NCBI RefSeq assembly: GCF_019774615.1
Contig: NZ_CP081496.1
Coordinates: forward strand, 806,001 to 870,000
Length of the DNA stretch: 64,000 nt
Reading direction: 5' to 3'
Source: Streptomyces sp. BHT-5-2
Lineage (GTDB): Bacteria; Actinomycetota; Actinomycetes; Streptomycetales; Streptomycetaceae
This document shows positions 38,016-47,276 of this stretch, piece by piece. Position numbers and translations under genes: made by a program. The notes beneath the pieces were generated by a model that worked only from the letters and a program-made list of their open reading frames with translations, was not told the origin of the DNA and searched no databases. The stretch's first letter is position 1. Each line of letters opens with the position of its first letter.

Positions 38016-39671
38016 ATGCGCCGCGAGGTGAAATACGGACTGATCGGCGGTTCGGCGGCCCTGGTGGCCGGGGTCGTCGGCGGCTTCACGCTGTTCGGCG
38101 GCTCCGACGGGTCGTCGCCCCAGGCCGTCAGGGCGGCCGACGCCAAACCGGGCGACGGCGGTCCCTCGGTGCCCACCGGCCCGCTGACGGCCAAGGAGAT
38201 CGACACCACCGCGCAGACCTTCCTGACCGCCTGGCAGTCCGGCGACATCCAGAAGGCCGCCTCGGTGACCGACGACCCGGACGCCGCCCGCACCGGGCTC
38301 ACCTCCTTCGCCCAGCAGGCGAAGTTCACCAAGGTGGCGCTGAAGCCGGGCACCCCGGCCGGCGACAAGGTGCCGTACACGGCCACCACCGAGATCGCCT
38401 ACAAGTCCGTGAAGGCCCCGTTCTCGTACGGCGGCGCGGTGACCCTCAAGCGCGACAGGACCACCGGGAAGCCGCAGGTCGCCTGGCAGCCGTCGGCGCT
38501 CTACCCGGGCCTGGCCAAGGGCGACGAGCTGCGCACCGGCGAGGCCGAGGCGCCCCCGATCAAGGCGGTGGACCGCAACGGCACCGAGCTGACCGCCAAG
38601 GACTACCCGTCGCTCGCCGGGGTGCTGGACAGCCTGCGCACCAAGTACGGCAACAAGACCGACGGCAAGCCGGGCGCGGAGCTGTACATCCACCGCGCCA
38701 AGTCCGCCGACAGCAACCAGCAGCAGCCCGACAAGACCCTGAAGGTGCTCTCCAAGGGCACCCCCGGCACGCTGCACACGACGCTGGACGCCAAGCTGCA
38801 GGCGGCCGCCGAGAACGCGGTCAAGGGCAAGAAGACCGCGGCCGCGGCCGCCGTCAAGCCCAGCACCGGGGAGATCCTGGCGCTCGCCTACGCCCCCGCG
38901 GGCGGCTTCAACCTCGCCACCCAGGGGTCGCTGGCGCCCGGTTCGACGATGAAGATCGTCACCTCCGCGCTGCTGATGGACAAGGGCCTGACGGCGCCGG
39001 ACAAGAAGAACCCGTGCCCGAAGTTCGTCACCGTCGGCGGCTGGAAGTTCCAGAACCTCAACAAGTCCGAGATCCCGGACGGCACCTTCGCGCAGAGCTT
39101 CGCGGCGTCCTGCAACAACGCCTTCATCGGGCACGCCAAGGACCTCGCCGACGACGACCTGACGAAGGAGGCCCGGGACGTCTTCGGCATCGGGCTGAAC
39201 TGGGCGACCGGCATCCCCACCTTCGACGGCGCCGTCCCCGTGCAGCACGACGCCCAGATGGCGGCCTCGCTGATCGGTCAGGGCGGGGTCCGGATGAACC
39301 CGCTGAACGTCGCCTCGATCGCCGCCACCGCCCAGTCCGGCTCCTTCCGCCAGCCGTACATCGTCGCCGCGTCGCTGGACAACCGGACGTTCGCCAAGGC
39401 CGCCGGCAGCATGAAGCCGGACACCGCCGCCAACCTCAAGGCGCTGATGAAGCTGACCGCGACGTCCGGCACGGGCGCCGAGGCGATGCAGGGGATCAGC
39501 GGGGACGTCGGCGCCAAGACCGGTTCCGCCGAGGTCGACAACCAGGACAAGCCCAACGCCTGGTTCGCCGCCTACCGCAACGACCTGGCGGCCGCCGCGG
39601 TCGTGCCCGCCAGCGGTCACGGCGGCACCAACGCCGGCCCGTTGGTCCGCGCCATCCTCACCGCCGAGTAG
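38016..39671 (+). CDS. class B penicillin-binding protein with NTF2-like domain
   Basis: A 551-residue membrane-anchored transpeptidase. A single N-terminal anchor (7-26) is followed by an NTF2/MecA_N-like domain (about 62-160), a dimerisation domain and the penicillin-binding domain with all three motifs: STMK (310-313), SCN (365-367) and KTG (501-503). It should cross-link peptidoglycan; the closest named relatives are the PbpA/MecA-like paralogues of Streptomyces, often involved in sporulation or resistance. ATG 38016 (MRREVKYGLI) is preferred over ATG 37959, since GGGAGGGG precedes it and the anchor then lies at the N-terminus. Confidence 0.9.
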   Translation: MRREVKYGLIGGSAALVAGVVGGFTLFGGSDGSSPQAVRAADAKPGDGGPSVPTGPLTAKEIDTTAQTFLTAWQSGDIQKAASVTDDPDAARTGLTSFAQQAKFTKVALKPGTPAGDKVPYTATTEIAYKSVKAPFSYGGAVTLKRDRTTGKPQVAWQPSALYPGLAKGDELRTGEAEAPPIKAVDRNGTELTAKDYPSLAGVLDSLRTKYGNKTDGKPGAELYIHRAKSADSNQQQPDKTLKVLSKGTPGTLHTTLDAKLQAAAENAVKGKKTAAAAAVKPSTGEILALAYAPAGGFNLATQGSLAPGSTMKIVTSALLMDKGLTAPDKKNPCPKFVTVGGWKFQNLNKSEIPDGTFAQSFAASCNNAFIGHAKDLADDDLTKEARDVFGIGLNWATGIPTFDGAVPVQHDAQMAASLIGQGGVRMNPLNVASIAATAQSGSFRQPYIVAASLDNRTFAKAAGSMKPDTAANLKALMKLTATSGTGAEAMQGISGDVGAKTGSAEVDNQDKPNAWFAAYRNDLAAAAVVPASGHGGTNAGPLVRAILTAE

Positions 39672-39767
39672 CCGCCCCGGCCGCCCGCGGGCACCCCGTC
39701 GACGTGGGGTGTCCACCGGCCGGAAGCCGTTCGCATGGCCCGTACAGCTTTCGCTAGCGTGCGGGCC

Positions 39768-40283
39768 ATGAGCGATTCCGTGACCGACAACTCCCTTGCC
39801 GCCACCACCGCCCAGCCCCATCCGCGCTTCGCCGAGGCGCTCGTCGGCCTCGGCCTGAGCGTCGAGGTCCGCCGGTTCCCCGAGGCCACCCGGACCGCCG
39901 CGGAGGCCGCCGCCGCGGTCGGCTGCGACCTCGCCCAGATCGTCAAGTCGCTGATCTTCACCGCCGATGGCGCGCCGGTGCTGGTGCTCATGGACGGCGC
40001 CTCCCGGGTCGACGTGGAGCGGGTCCGGGCCGAGCTGGGCGCGACCAGGGTCCGGCGGGCCGACGCCGATCTCGTCCGGGAGACCACCGGCTACGCCATC
40101 GGCGGCGTCCCACCCTTCGGCCACCGCACCCGCACCCCCGTCCTCGCCGACCGCGGCATCCTCGCCCACCCCACCGTCTGGGCCGCCGCGGGCACCCCGC
40201 ACACCGTCTTCCCCCTCGACCCGCAGTCCCTGGTCGCCCACGCCGGGGCCCGGCTGGTGGACGTCCGCGAGCAGACCTCGTGA
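39768..40283 (+). CDS. YbaK/ProX-type aminoacyl-tRNA deacylase
   Basis: 171 residues with the YbaK fold: TRTAAEAAAAVGCDLAQIVKSLIFTADGAPVLVLMDGASRVD, with the conserved Lys in IVKSL, then TGYAIGGVPPFGH. Such proteins hydrolyse mischarged Cys- or Ala-tRNAPro in trans. ATG 39768 lies seven bases after a -10-like TAGCGT (39755-39760), suggesting a leaderless transcript. The stop overlaps the start of the EamA transporter (GTGA). Confidence 0.88.
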   Translation: MSDSVTDNSLAATTAQPHPRFAEALVGLGLSVEVRRFPEATRTAAEAAAAVGCDLAQIVKSLIFTADGAPVLVLMDGASRVDVERVRAELGATRVRRADADLVRETTGYAIGGVPPFGHRTRTPVLADRGILAHPTVWAAAGTPHTVFPLDPQSLVAHAGARLVDVREQTS

Positions 40284-41161
40284 CGCCGCTGGTCGTCGCG
40301 GCCGTCCTGCTGGCCGCGGTCACCCACGCCAGCTGGAACGCCCTCGCCCACGGCATACGCGACCAGCTGCTGGCCTTCACCCTCGTCGGCGGGGGCGGCG
40401 CGCTCTGCGGCGCCGCCCTGGCCGGCCTCACCCCGCTGCCCGCGGCCGGCGCCTGGCCGTATCTGCTGGTCTCCGCGGTGCTGCACGTCGTCTACCAGAT
40501 CCTGCTGATGCAGTCGTTCCGGCTGGGCGACTTCGGGCAGATGTATCCGATCGCCCGCGGCACCGCGCCGCTGGTCGTCACCGTCCTCGCCGCGGTCTTC
40601 GTGCACGAGGTGCCGGACCGCTGGGTGCTGGCCGGCGTGACGCTCGCCTCGGCCGGCCTGGTGGGGATGGCCCTGTGGGGCATCCGGGACGGCGGCACCT
40701 CCCATGCCGTCAGGGCAAGGGGGGAGGGCTCCCGCCCGCACTGGCCGGCGATAGCGGCGGCGGTCGCCACCGGCCTGTCCATCGCCTCGTACACCACCGT
40801 CGACGGCCTGGGCGTCCGCGCCTCCGGGACCGCCCTCGGCTACATCGCCTGGCTGATGATCCTCGAAGGGCTCGCGATCCCCGTCTACGCGCTGGCCACC
40901 CGGCGCGGCCGACTCGCTGCCGAACTCCGTCCGCTGGCGCTGCGCGGGCTGGCCGGCGGGGTGCTGTCGGTGTTCGCCTACGGCCTGGTGCTGTGGGCCC
41001 AGACCCGCGCCCCACTGGCGCCCATCGCCGCACTGCGCGAGTCGTCGATCATCGTCGGGGCCGCGATCGGGGCACTGTTCTTCAAGGAACGGTTCGGGTT
41101 TCCGCGGGTGGCGGCGGCGGGGGTGATGGTGGTGGGGATCGGTCTCATGCTGGCCGGCTGA
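40280..41161 (+). CDS. EamA/DMT-family transporter
   Basis: 293 residues with about ten hydrophobic helices in two EamA halves (about 1-135 and 155-293), the second ending LRESSIIVGAAIGALFFKERFG, then AAGVMVVGIGLMLAG, the typical DMT C-terminus. The substrate is unknown; relatives export amino acids or metabolites. GTG 40280 overlaps the deacylase stop, so the two are translated together. Downstream, the first 209-bp repeat begins eight bases after its stop. Confidence 0.88.
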   Translation: MTPLVVAAVLLAAVTHASWNALAHGIRDQLLAFTLVGGGGALCGAALAGLTPLPAAGAWPYLLVSAVLHVVYQILLMQSFRLGDFGQMYPIARGTAPLVVTVLAAVFVHEVPDRWVLAGVTLASAGLVGMALWGIRDGGTSHAVRARGEGSRPHWPAIAAAVATGLSIASYTTVDGLGVRASGTALGYIAWLMILEGLAIPVYALATRRGRLAAELRPLALRGLAGGVLSVFAYGLVLWAQTRAPLAPIAALRESSIIVGAAIGALFFKERFGFPRVAAAGVMVVGIGLMLAG

Positions 41162-41168
41162 CGCCGGG

Positions 41169-41378
41169 GCTTTCCCCACGTTGTCGGGTGCCCCGCCGTG
41201 GCCTGTTTTTCCGCCTTCGGCGGGAGGGGGTTGTGGGGCGGGGGCCCCGCGTCGTTTGTGGTGGCGGGGCCGGGAGCTCCGGGGCGGGTTGTCGGACTGC
41301 TGCGCTTTACGTCCGACAACCCGCCCCTCCGCCCCCGTCCCCTCCCGTACGGGTCGGGCCCCCGCCCCGGTGGGGGTG
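41169..41378 (+). repeat. long dispersed repeat, copy A of an inverted pair
   Basis: About 210 bp that recurs nearly identically, in inverse orientation, at 42041-42248; I count only a few mismatches and one or two single-base gaps. It contains a CCGCCTTCGGCGG hairpin and a 17-bp perfect stem (GGGGCGGGTTGTCGGAC and its complement) around a 13-base loop. No coding potential is credible. It looks like a MITE- or REP-type structured element. Confidence 0.9.
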
Positions 41379-41421
41379 GAGAGGAGCCGGGTGGGGGCAG
41401 AGGTGGCCCCGGCGCCTCTGC

Positions 41422-41740
41422 TCAGACGCCGTGCAGGGCTTGGTGGAGGGCGGTGTCGGCCACGAGGACGCCGCCGTCCACGGGGAGGGTGATGCCGGTG
41501 ACCCAGGAGGCGTCGGGGGAGGCCAGGTAGGCGACGGCGGCGGCGATGTCCTCGGGGCGGCCTACTCGGCCCAACGGGTAGATGGATGCGGCGCGTTGGA
41601 GGTTCTCCTCGCGGCCGGTCCAGTTGGGGGTGTGGACGGTGCCCGGGGCGACGAGGTTGACCCGGACGCCGCGGGGGGGGCGGCGTGGCCGGAGAGCGTG
41701 CGGGTCAGGTTGGCCAGGGCCGCACAGGACGCGCGGCGTC
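41422..41740 (-). pseudogene. C-terminal remnant of a short-chain dehydrogenase
   Basis: About 80 codons before the stop at 41422 encode VRVNLVAPGTVHTPNWTG, then GRVGRPEDIAAAVAYLASPDASWVTG and LPVDGG, the C-terminal third of a classical SDR. Just upstream a different frame gives CAALANLTRTLSGHAAP, the helix after the catalytic YxxxK; the two frames meet at an eight-base C-tract near 41671-41678. The Rossmann half is missing. A truncated, frameshifted gene. Confidence 0.8.
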
Positions 41741-41969
41741 AGCCGCTCCAGGGCGGTCTCGGCGATGGCGTTGCAGGCCGCCTCGTGGTCGCCACCCCGA
41801 ACGACTCCAGCGCCCTGGCCGCCCCGTACGGGTCCGACTCCTCGTACGCGCAGTCCGCGAAGTCGTCGAGGACGCTGCGCACCTTCTCCTCCGGAACCAT
41901 GCCGAGGCCGCTCAGGACCGAGCCGACATGCGCATACGCCATCGATTGCGCGTTCGAAGAACTTGCCAT
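41739..41969 (-). pseudogene. frameshifted fragment of unknown small gene
   Basis: ATG 41969 opens a 76-codon frame (MASSSNAQSMAYAHVGSVLS, then EEKVRSVLDDFADCAYEESDPYGAARALESFG) that turns into low-quality sequence after residue 58. A second frame continues plausibly with GGDHEAACNAIAETALERL. Together they suggest a helical protein of about 80 residues broken by an indel near 41800. I do not recognise the family. It lies between the SDR remnant and repeat copy B. Confidence 0.4.
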
Positions 41970-42040
41970 GGGGAGATCGTGTCAGAGCGCCGATTCGGCC
42001 GGCTGCCGCCCCAACACCCGCCACCGTCCGGGTTTTTGCT

Positions 42041-42248
42041 CACCCCCACCGGGGCGGGGGCCCGACCCCTACGGGAGGGGACGGGGGCGGAGGGGCGGGT
42101 TGTCGGACGTAAAGCGCAGCAGTCCGACAACCCGCCCCGGAGCTCCCGGCCCCGCCACCACAAACGACGCGGGGCCCCCGCCCCACAACCCCCTCCCGCC
42201 GAAGGCGGAAAAACAGGCCACGGCGGGTCACCCGACAACGGGGGAAGC
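42041..42248 (-). repeat. long dispersed repeat, copy B of an inverted pair
   Basis: Inverse copy of 41169-41378 with the same internal hairpins. Homology stops sharply at 42041 and at 42248; the stop of the serine-hydrolase gene lies at the outer edge (42249). The two copies enclose about 660 bp of decayed genes. Confidence 0.9.
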
Positions 42249-43436
42249 TCAGCCGCCCACGGCGGCTACGGCTCGGACCAACGCCTGCGCCCGCGGATCC
42301 GCGGTCACGTTCCGCTGCATGCCGTTCGTGACGTAGCCGAAGGCGACCCCGCTCTCCGGGTCGGCGAAGGCGAGCGCGCCGCCGCGGCCGGGGTGGCCGA
42401 ACGAGCCGGGGCCGAGGAGCGGCGACGCCGGGCCGTGGAGCATGAAGCCCAGGCCGAAGCGGGTGTTGACGAGGAGGGTGCGGTCGGGGCCGGCGGACTC
42501 CTCGGTGCGGGCGAGGGTCAGGGTGGCCGGGGCGAAGAGCCGGGGGTGGCCGTCGACCGGGCCGATCAGCGCGGCGTAGGCGCGGGCCAGCGCGGGGGCG
42601 GTGGCGATGCCGGCGGAGGCGGGGAGTTCGCCGGCGCGGTAGGCGTCGTCGTTCTCGTCGGGGGCCGGGGAGATCGCGGCGAAGGCGCGGCTGGTGAGGG
42701 AGGACGGGTCGGCGTACGCGTCGGCGACCGACTGCTTGGGGCGGATCCGCAGGCCGGCGGAGGCGGGGCGGGCCGGGGCCTCGACGGGGGCGAGGCGGCC
42801 GACGCGGGGGCGGGCCTCGGCGGGGAGGCCGATCCACAGGTCGAGGCCGAGCGGCCCGGATATCTCCTCGGCGACCCAGGCGCCGAGGGTGCGGCCGGTG
42901 ACCCGCAGCACCAGTTCGCCCAGCAGCCAGCTGTAGGTCTGGGCGTGGTAGCCGTGGTCGGTGCCCGGAGTCCAGGCGGGGGCCTGGGCGGCGACCGCGG
43001 CCGGGCCGCTGACGCCGTCGACGGCCTGGGCGGGGGTGAGTGGGGTGTCCAGCACCGGCAGGCCGGCGCGGTGCGCGAGGAGGTGGCGGACCAGGACGCG
43101 GTCCTTGCCGGCGGCCTTGAACTCGGGCCAGTACGTGCCGACCGGGGCGTCCAGGTCGAGCAGGCTGCGCTGGTGCAGCAGGAGCAGGACGGTGGCGGCG
43201 ATGCCCTTGGTGGCGGAGCGGACGATCTGGGCGGTGCCGGGCTCCCAGGGGGCGGCCGCGGCGTCGTCGGGTGCGGCGTCGCCGTCCTTGGTGCCGCCCC
43301 AGAGGTCCACGACCTTGCGGCCGTCCTTGTAGACGGCGACCGCCGCGCCGCGGTCGCCGCGGCGGGCGAAGTTGGCTGCGAAGGCGTCCCGGACCGGCTC
43401 GAAGCCGTCCTCCACCGTGCCCTGGACGTCCACCAC
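42249..43436 (-). CDS. beta-lactamase-fold serine hydrolase (EstB-like)
   Basis: About 395 residues of the class C beta-lactamase/esterase family (Pfam Beta-lactamase). SATK in IVRSATKGIAATVLLLL gives the SxxK nucleophile, YSW in HAQTYSWLLGELVLRVTG takes the YxN position, and FGHPGRGG is the third box. No signal peptide, so a cytoplasmic esterase is likelier than a secreted beta-lactamase. Start choice: GTG 43436 with GGAAG seven bases upstream; GTG 43433 and GTG 43451 remain possible. The stop abuts repeat copy B. Confidence 0.88.
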   Translation of the reverse strand: MVDVQGTVEDGFEPVRDAFAANFARRGDRGAAVAVYKDGRKVVDLWGGTKDGDAAPDDAAAAPWEPGTAQIVRSATKGIAATVLLLLHQRSLLDLDAPVGTYWPEFKAAGKDRVLVRHLLAHRAGLPVLDTPLTPAQAVDGVSGPAAVAAQAPAWTPGTDHGYHAQTYSWLLGELVLRVTGRTLGAWVAEEISGPLGLDLWIGLPAEARPRVGRLAPVEAPARPASAGLRIRPKQSVADAYADPSSLTSRAFAAISPAPDENDDAYRAGELPASAGIATAPALARAYAALIGPVDGHPRLFAPATLTLARTEESAGPDRTLLVNTRFGLGFMLHGPASPLLGPGSFGHPGRGGALAFADPESGVAFGYVTNGMQRNVTADPRAQALVRAVAAVGG

Positions 43437-43757
43437 TGACTCGCTTCCCACTCTTCCGTCGCGTTAGATGACCCATCAATGGTGCAACGCCGGAATCCAT
43501 GCTCATGACCAGGGGGACCGCCAGGGGCCGGGGGCGTGGCGTTCCTCACATCGGGTCCGGCCCGCCCCGTCGGGGCCGCCGGCGGCGGTCTCTCTTGTCC
43601 TCCTGCGGCCGGCGGTGACCGCGTCCGACGCGGCTGAGCGGCGGCTGAGCGGCGACCGGGACGGGGTCCGCAGGGGGCCGGGGCGGGGGTGCGCGGGGCG
43701 CACGCCGTCCGGACAGGCCGAGTTGCCGCCCGTCCGCGGCGCCGAAACCATGGGTGC
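43437..43757. other. 321-bp intergenic region between divergent genes
   Basis: Separates the serine hydrolase from the tricorn protease. The half near the hydrolase is comparatively AT-rich (GTTAGATGACCCATCAATGG near 43466) and could carry its promoter. The rest is GC-rich with no recognisable gene, operator or hairpin. Confidence 0.4.
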
Positions 43758-46700
43758 GTGAGCGATGCACCCGAGGCGTATCTGCGGTTTCCGCACCTCC
43801 ACGGCGATCTGCTCTGCTTCGCCGCCGAGGACGACCTGTGGCTGGCGCCGCTCGCGCCGGCCGGCGCGGAGCCGGACCGGGCCTGGCGGCTGACCGTGGA
43901 CCGCACCCGGGTGGGCCCGCCGCGCTTCTCCCCCGACGGCACCCTGATCGCGTTCACCAGCTGGCGCAGCCTCGACCCGGAGATCCACCTGGCGCCGGTG
44001 GCGGGCGGCCCGGCCCGGCGGCTGACGTACTGGGGCAGTACCGACGCCCGGGTCTGCGGCTGGACGCCGCCGGACCACGAGGGCCGGACGCAGATCCTGG
44101 CGGTGTCCTCGCACGGCCAGCCGTTCTCGTACTACTCCTGGGCGTACTGCCTGGCCACCGACGGCAGCCCCGGCGGGCAGCTGCCGTGGGGGCCGGTCGC
44201 CGACATCGCCATGGCCGACCTCGGCGGGGAGCGCCGCACCCTGCTGCTCAGCGGCAAACCGCCGCACGAGCCGGCGTCCTGGAAGCGCTACCGGGGCGGG
44301 GCGATGGGCCGGATGTGGCTGCACGGGACCCGGCTACTGCCGGATCTGCACGGGCACCTGGACTCGGTGATGTTCACCGGCGGGCGGATCGCCTTCCTCT
44401 CCGACCACGAGGGCGTCGGCAACGTCTACTCCTGTCTGCCGGACGGCACCGATCTGCGCCGGCACAGCGACCACGCGGACTTCTACGCCCGGCACGCCTC
44501 GACGGACGGTTCCCGGATCGTCTACCAGTGCGCCGGCGACCTGTGGCTGGTCGACGACCTGGCCCCGGACGCGGCACCGCGACGGCTCGCGGTGCGGCTG
44601 GGCGGTCCGCGGGCCGGCCGCCGGGTCTACCAGGTCCCGGCCGCCTCGCACGTCACCGGCCTGGCGGTGGACGCCACCGGGCGGGCCAGCGCGGTCGGGG
44701 TGCGCGGCAGCCTGTACTGGCTCACCCACCGCGACGGCCCGGCCCGGACGATCCACGACGTCCCGGGCGTCCGGGTCCGGCTGCCGGTGATGCTGGGCGC
44801 CACCGGGCGGATCGCGTACGTCACGGACGCCGAGGGCGACGACGCCGTCGAGATCGCCGATCTGCCGCGGGCCAGCGGTCCGGGCACCCCGCGCCGGCTG
44901 GCGGCCGGGGCGCTGGGCCGGGTGCACGAGCTGGTCCCGGCGCCGGACGGCGAGCGGCTGGCGGTGGCCTCCCACGACGGGCGGCTGCTGCTGGTGGAGA
45001 CCGGGGCGGCGGAGGCGGAAGAGGGCGGTGCGGGCGGCCCCGGCGGCGGGCCCGACGTCGTGCCGGACGGTGGCCCCGGCCAGGTGGTCACCGAGCTGAC
45101 CCGGTCCGCCAACGGCCCGGTCCGCGATCTGGCCTTCTCCCCCGACTCCCGCTGGCTGACCTGGTCGCACCCGGGCATCGGCCGCTCGCTGCGCAGGATC
45201 AGCATGGCCCGGCTGTCCGACGGCCACATCGTCGACGTCACCAACGGCCGCTTCGAGGACGAGCAGCCGGTGTTCACCCGGGACGGCCGCTATCTGGCGT
45301 TCCTGTCCTGGCGCGGCTTCGACCCGGTCTACGACGTGCACACCGGCGACCTGTCGTTCCCGTTGGGCTGCCGCCCCTACCTGGTCCCGCTGTCGTCGGC
45401 GACGCCGTCCCCGTTCGCACTGTCACCGGAGGGGCGGCCGGCCGCCGGCGGGCTGGATCCGGACGAGAACCCTCCGCCGAGCGGCGAGGGCCCGGTGCTG
45501 GTGGAGGTGGAGGGGCTGGCCAACCGCGTCACACCGTTCCCGGTCGCGGCGTCCAAGTACTCCTCACTGCGGCCGGTCGGCGGCGGCGGGCTGGTGTGGC
45601 TGCGCTGGCCGATCTCCGGCGCGCTGGGCGAGACCTTCGCCAACCCGGCCGACACCTCGGGCCGGCCCACCCTGGAGCACTTCGACCTGGCCAAGGCGCG
45701 GCGCACCGAACTCACCAGTTCCCTGGACGGGTTCGCGCTCAGCGGCGACGGCACCCGGCTGGTCGTCAACGACGAGGGCGAGCTGCGCGCGGTGCCCGCG
45801 GCCGAGCCCGCGGACGGCGACACCACGGTCTACCTGGACCTGCGGCGCATCCTGCACGACGTCGATCCCGGCGCGGAGTGGCGGCAGGCGTTCGACGAGG
45901 CGGGCCGGATCGTCCGGGCGTACTTCTGGGACCCGAAGCTGTGCGGGATCGACTGGGAGGGCGTGCTGGCGCAGTACCGGCCGCTGCTGGAACGGGTCGC
46001 CGCCCCCGACGAGTTCGCCGATCTGCTGCGCGAGGTGCTGGGCGAGCTGGGCACCTCGCACGCCTATGTCGCCGGTGCCCGGCGCAACGAGGGGCCGCCG
46101 CACTACCAGCGCCCGATCGGCCTGCTCGGCGCCAACTTCGTGTGCCGGGACGGCCGGTGGGTGCTCAAGCGGATCCTGCCCGGCGAGTCCTCCGACTCCA
46201 AGGCCCGCTCGCCGCTGGCCGGTACGGGTGTCCGCGCGGGCAGCGCGCTCACCCATGTCGACGGGCGGCCGGTGGACCCGGTGACCGGCCCGTACCCGCT
46301 GCTGGCCGCGGCCGGCGGCACGACCGTGGAGCTGACGTTCTCGCCGCCGGAGGGGGACGCCAACGGCAACGGCCACGCCCGCCGGGTCGCGGTGGTCCCG
46401 CTGATCGACGAGCGCCCGCTGCGCTACCAGGACTGGGTGGCCAAACGCCGGGCCGTGGTACGGGAGTTGAGCGGCGGCCGGTGCGGCTATCTGCACATCC
46501 CCGACATGGGCGGCTCCGGCTGGGCGCAGTTCAACCGGGACCTGCGGCGGGAGGTCGCGATGCCCGCGCTGATCGTGGACGTCCGCGGCAACGCCGGCGG
46601 CAACATCTCCGAGCTGGTCATCGAGAAGCTGACCCGGGCCATCATGGGCTGGGACCTGACCCGGGACGCCGAGCCGGTGTCGTACACCAGCAACGCGCCG

Positions 46701-47111
46701 CGCGGTCCGGTGGTCGCGGTCGCCGACGAGATGACCTCGTCCGACGGCGACATGATCACCGCGGCGTTCAAACTCCAGGGCATCGGGCCGGTGGTGGGGA
46801 CCCGGACCTGGGGCGGGGTGGTCGGCATGACCGGCCGGCACCGGCTCGCGGACGGCACCGAGATCACCGTCCCGATGAACGCCGCGTGGTTCCGCCTCTA
46901 CGGCTGGGGCGTGGAGAACCACGGCGTCGAGGTGGACATCGAGGCGCTGCGCTCGCCGCTGCACTGGGCGGAGGGCCGGCACCCGCAGCTCGGCGTCGCG
47001 GTGCGCACCGCGCTGGAACTGCTGGAGCGCCACCCCTCGGCGACCCCGCCGGACCTCTCGGACGTCCCGGACCGGCGCCGGCCCCCGCTCCCGCCGCGCG
47101 CCGACGACTGA
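43758..47111 (+). CDS. tricorn protease homologue
   Basis: A 1117-residue cytoplasmic peptidase that degrades oligopeptides downstream of the proteasome or ATP-dependent proteases. The first 650 residues have beta-propeller repeats (FSPDGTLIAFTSW, FSPDSRWLTWSHP, FTRDGRYLAFLSWRG). Then come the tricorn C1 domain, a PDZ domain (about 800-880) and an S41-type core. Catalytic residues fit tricorn: His768 in LGTSHAYV, Ser995-Asp996 in MTSSDGDMIT, and Glu1053 in GVENHGVE. GTG 43758 is the first start matching the family N-terminus. A strong hairpin terminator follows at 47182-47218. Confidence 0.93.
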   Translation: MSDAPEAYLRFPHLHGDLLCFAAEDDLWLAPLAPAGAEPDRAWRLTVDRTRVGPPRFSPDGTLIAFTSWRSLDPEIHLAPVAGGPARRLTYWGSTDARVCGWTPPDHEGRTQILAVSSHGQPFSYYSWAYCLATDGSPGGQLPWGPVADIAMADLGGERRTLLLSGKPPHEPASWKRYRGGAMGRMWLHGTRLLPDLHGHLDSVMFTGGRIAFLSDHEGVGNVYSCLPDGTDLRRHSDHADFYARHASTDGSRIVYQCAGDLWLVDDLAPDAAPRRLAVRLGGPRAGRRVYQVPAASHVTGLAVDATGRASAVGVRGSLYWLTHRDGPARTIHDVPGVRVRLPVMLGATGRIAYVTDAEGDDAVEIADLPRASGPGTPRRLAAGALGRVHELVPAPDGERLAVASHDGRLLLVETGAAEAEEGGAGGPGGGPDVVPDGGPGQVVTELTRSANGPVRDLAFSPDSRWLTWSHPGIGRSLRRISMARLSDGHIVDVTNGRFEDEQPVFTRDGRYLAFLSWRGFDPVYDVHTGDLSFPLGCRPYLVPLSSATPSPFALSPEGRPAAGGLDPDENPPPSGEGPVLVEVEGLANRVTPFPVAASKYSSLRPVGGGGLVWLRWPISGALGETFANPADTSGRPTLEHFDLAKARRTELTSSLDGFALSGDGTRLVVNDEGELRAVPAAEPADGDTTVYLDLRRILHDVDPGAEWRQAFDEAGRIVRAYFWDPKLCGIDWEGVLAQYRPLLERVAAPDEFADLLREVLGELGTSHAYVAGARRNEGPPHYQRPIGLLGANFVCRDGRWVLKRILPGESSDSKARSPLAGTGVRAGSALTHVDGRPVDPVTGPYPLLAAAGGTTVELTFSPPEGDANGNGHARRVAVVPLIDERPLRYQDWVAKRRAVVRELSGGRCGYLHIPDMGGSGWAQFNRDLRREVAMPALIVDVRGNAGGNISELVIEKLTRAIMGWDLTRDAEPVSYTSNAPRGPVVAVADEMTSSDGDMITAAFKLQGIGPVVGTRTWGGVVGMTGRHRLADGTEITVPMNAAWFRLYGWGVENHGVEVDIEALRSPLHWAEGRHPQLGVAVRTALELLERHPSATPPDLSDVPDRRRPPLPPRADD

Positions 47112-47181
47112 CCGTCGACCAGGCCCCGTTGACGTTGACCAGTTGACCGGGCCGATCGCCTCCGGCCTCGACGCGGCACGC

Positions 47182-47218
47182 TGAAGGGGCGCACCCGGAT
47201 CACGGATGCGCCCCTTCA
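47182..47218. terminator. hairpin terminator after the tricorn gene
   Basis: A perfect 12-bp stem (47182-47193 with 47207-47218) encloses 13 bases, 70 bp past the tricorn stop and 59 bp past the stop of the small convergent gene at 47277. Probably bidirectional. Confidence 0.8.
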
Positions 47219-47276
47219 TGAGACGAACGACCCTCGTTCAGGACGTCAGACGCCCGTCACTCCGGACGTCCAGGCG

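Noticed and set aside
41169-42248. Inverted pair considered as the ends of an ordinary insertion sequence.
   Set aside because: There is no transposase-like sequence between the copies, and 209-bp ends are far longer than normal IS termini.
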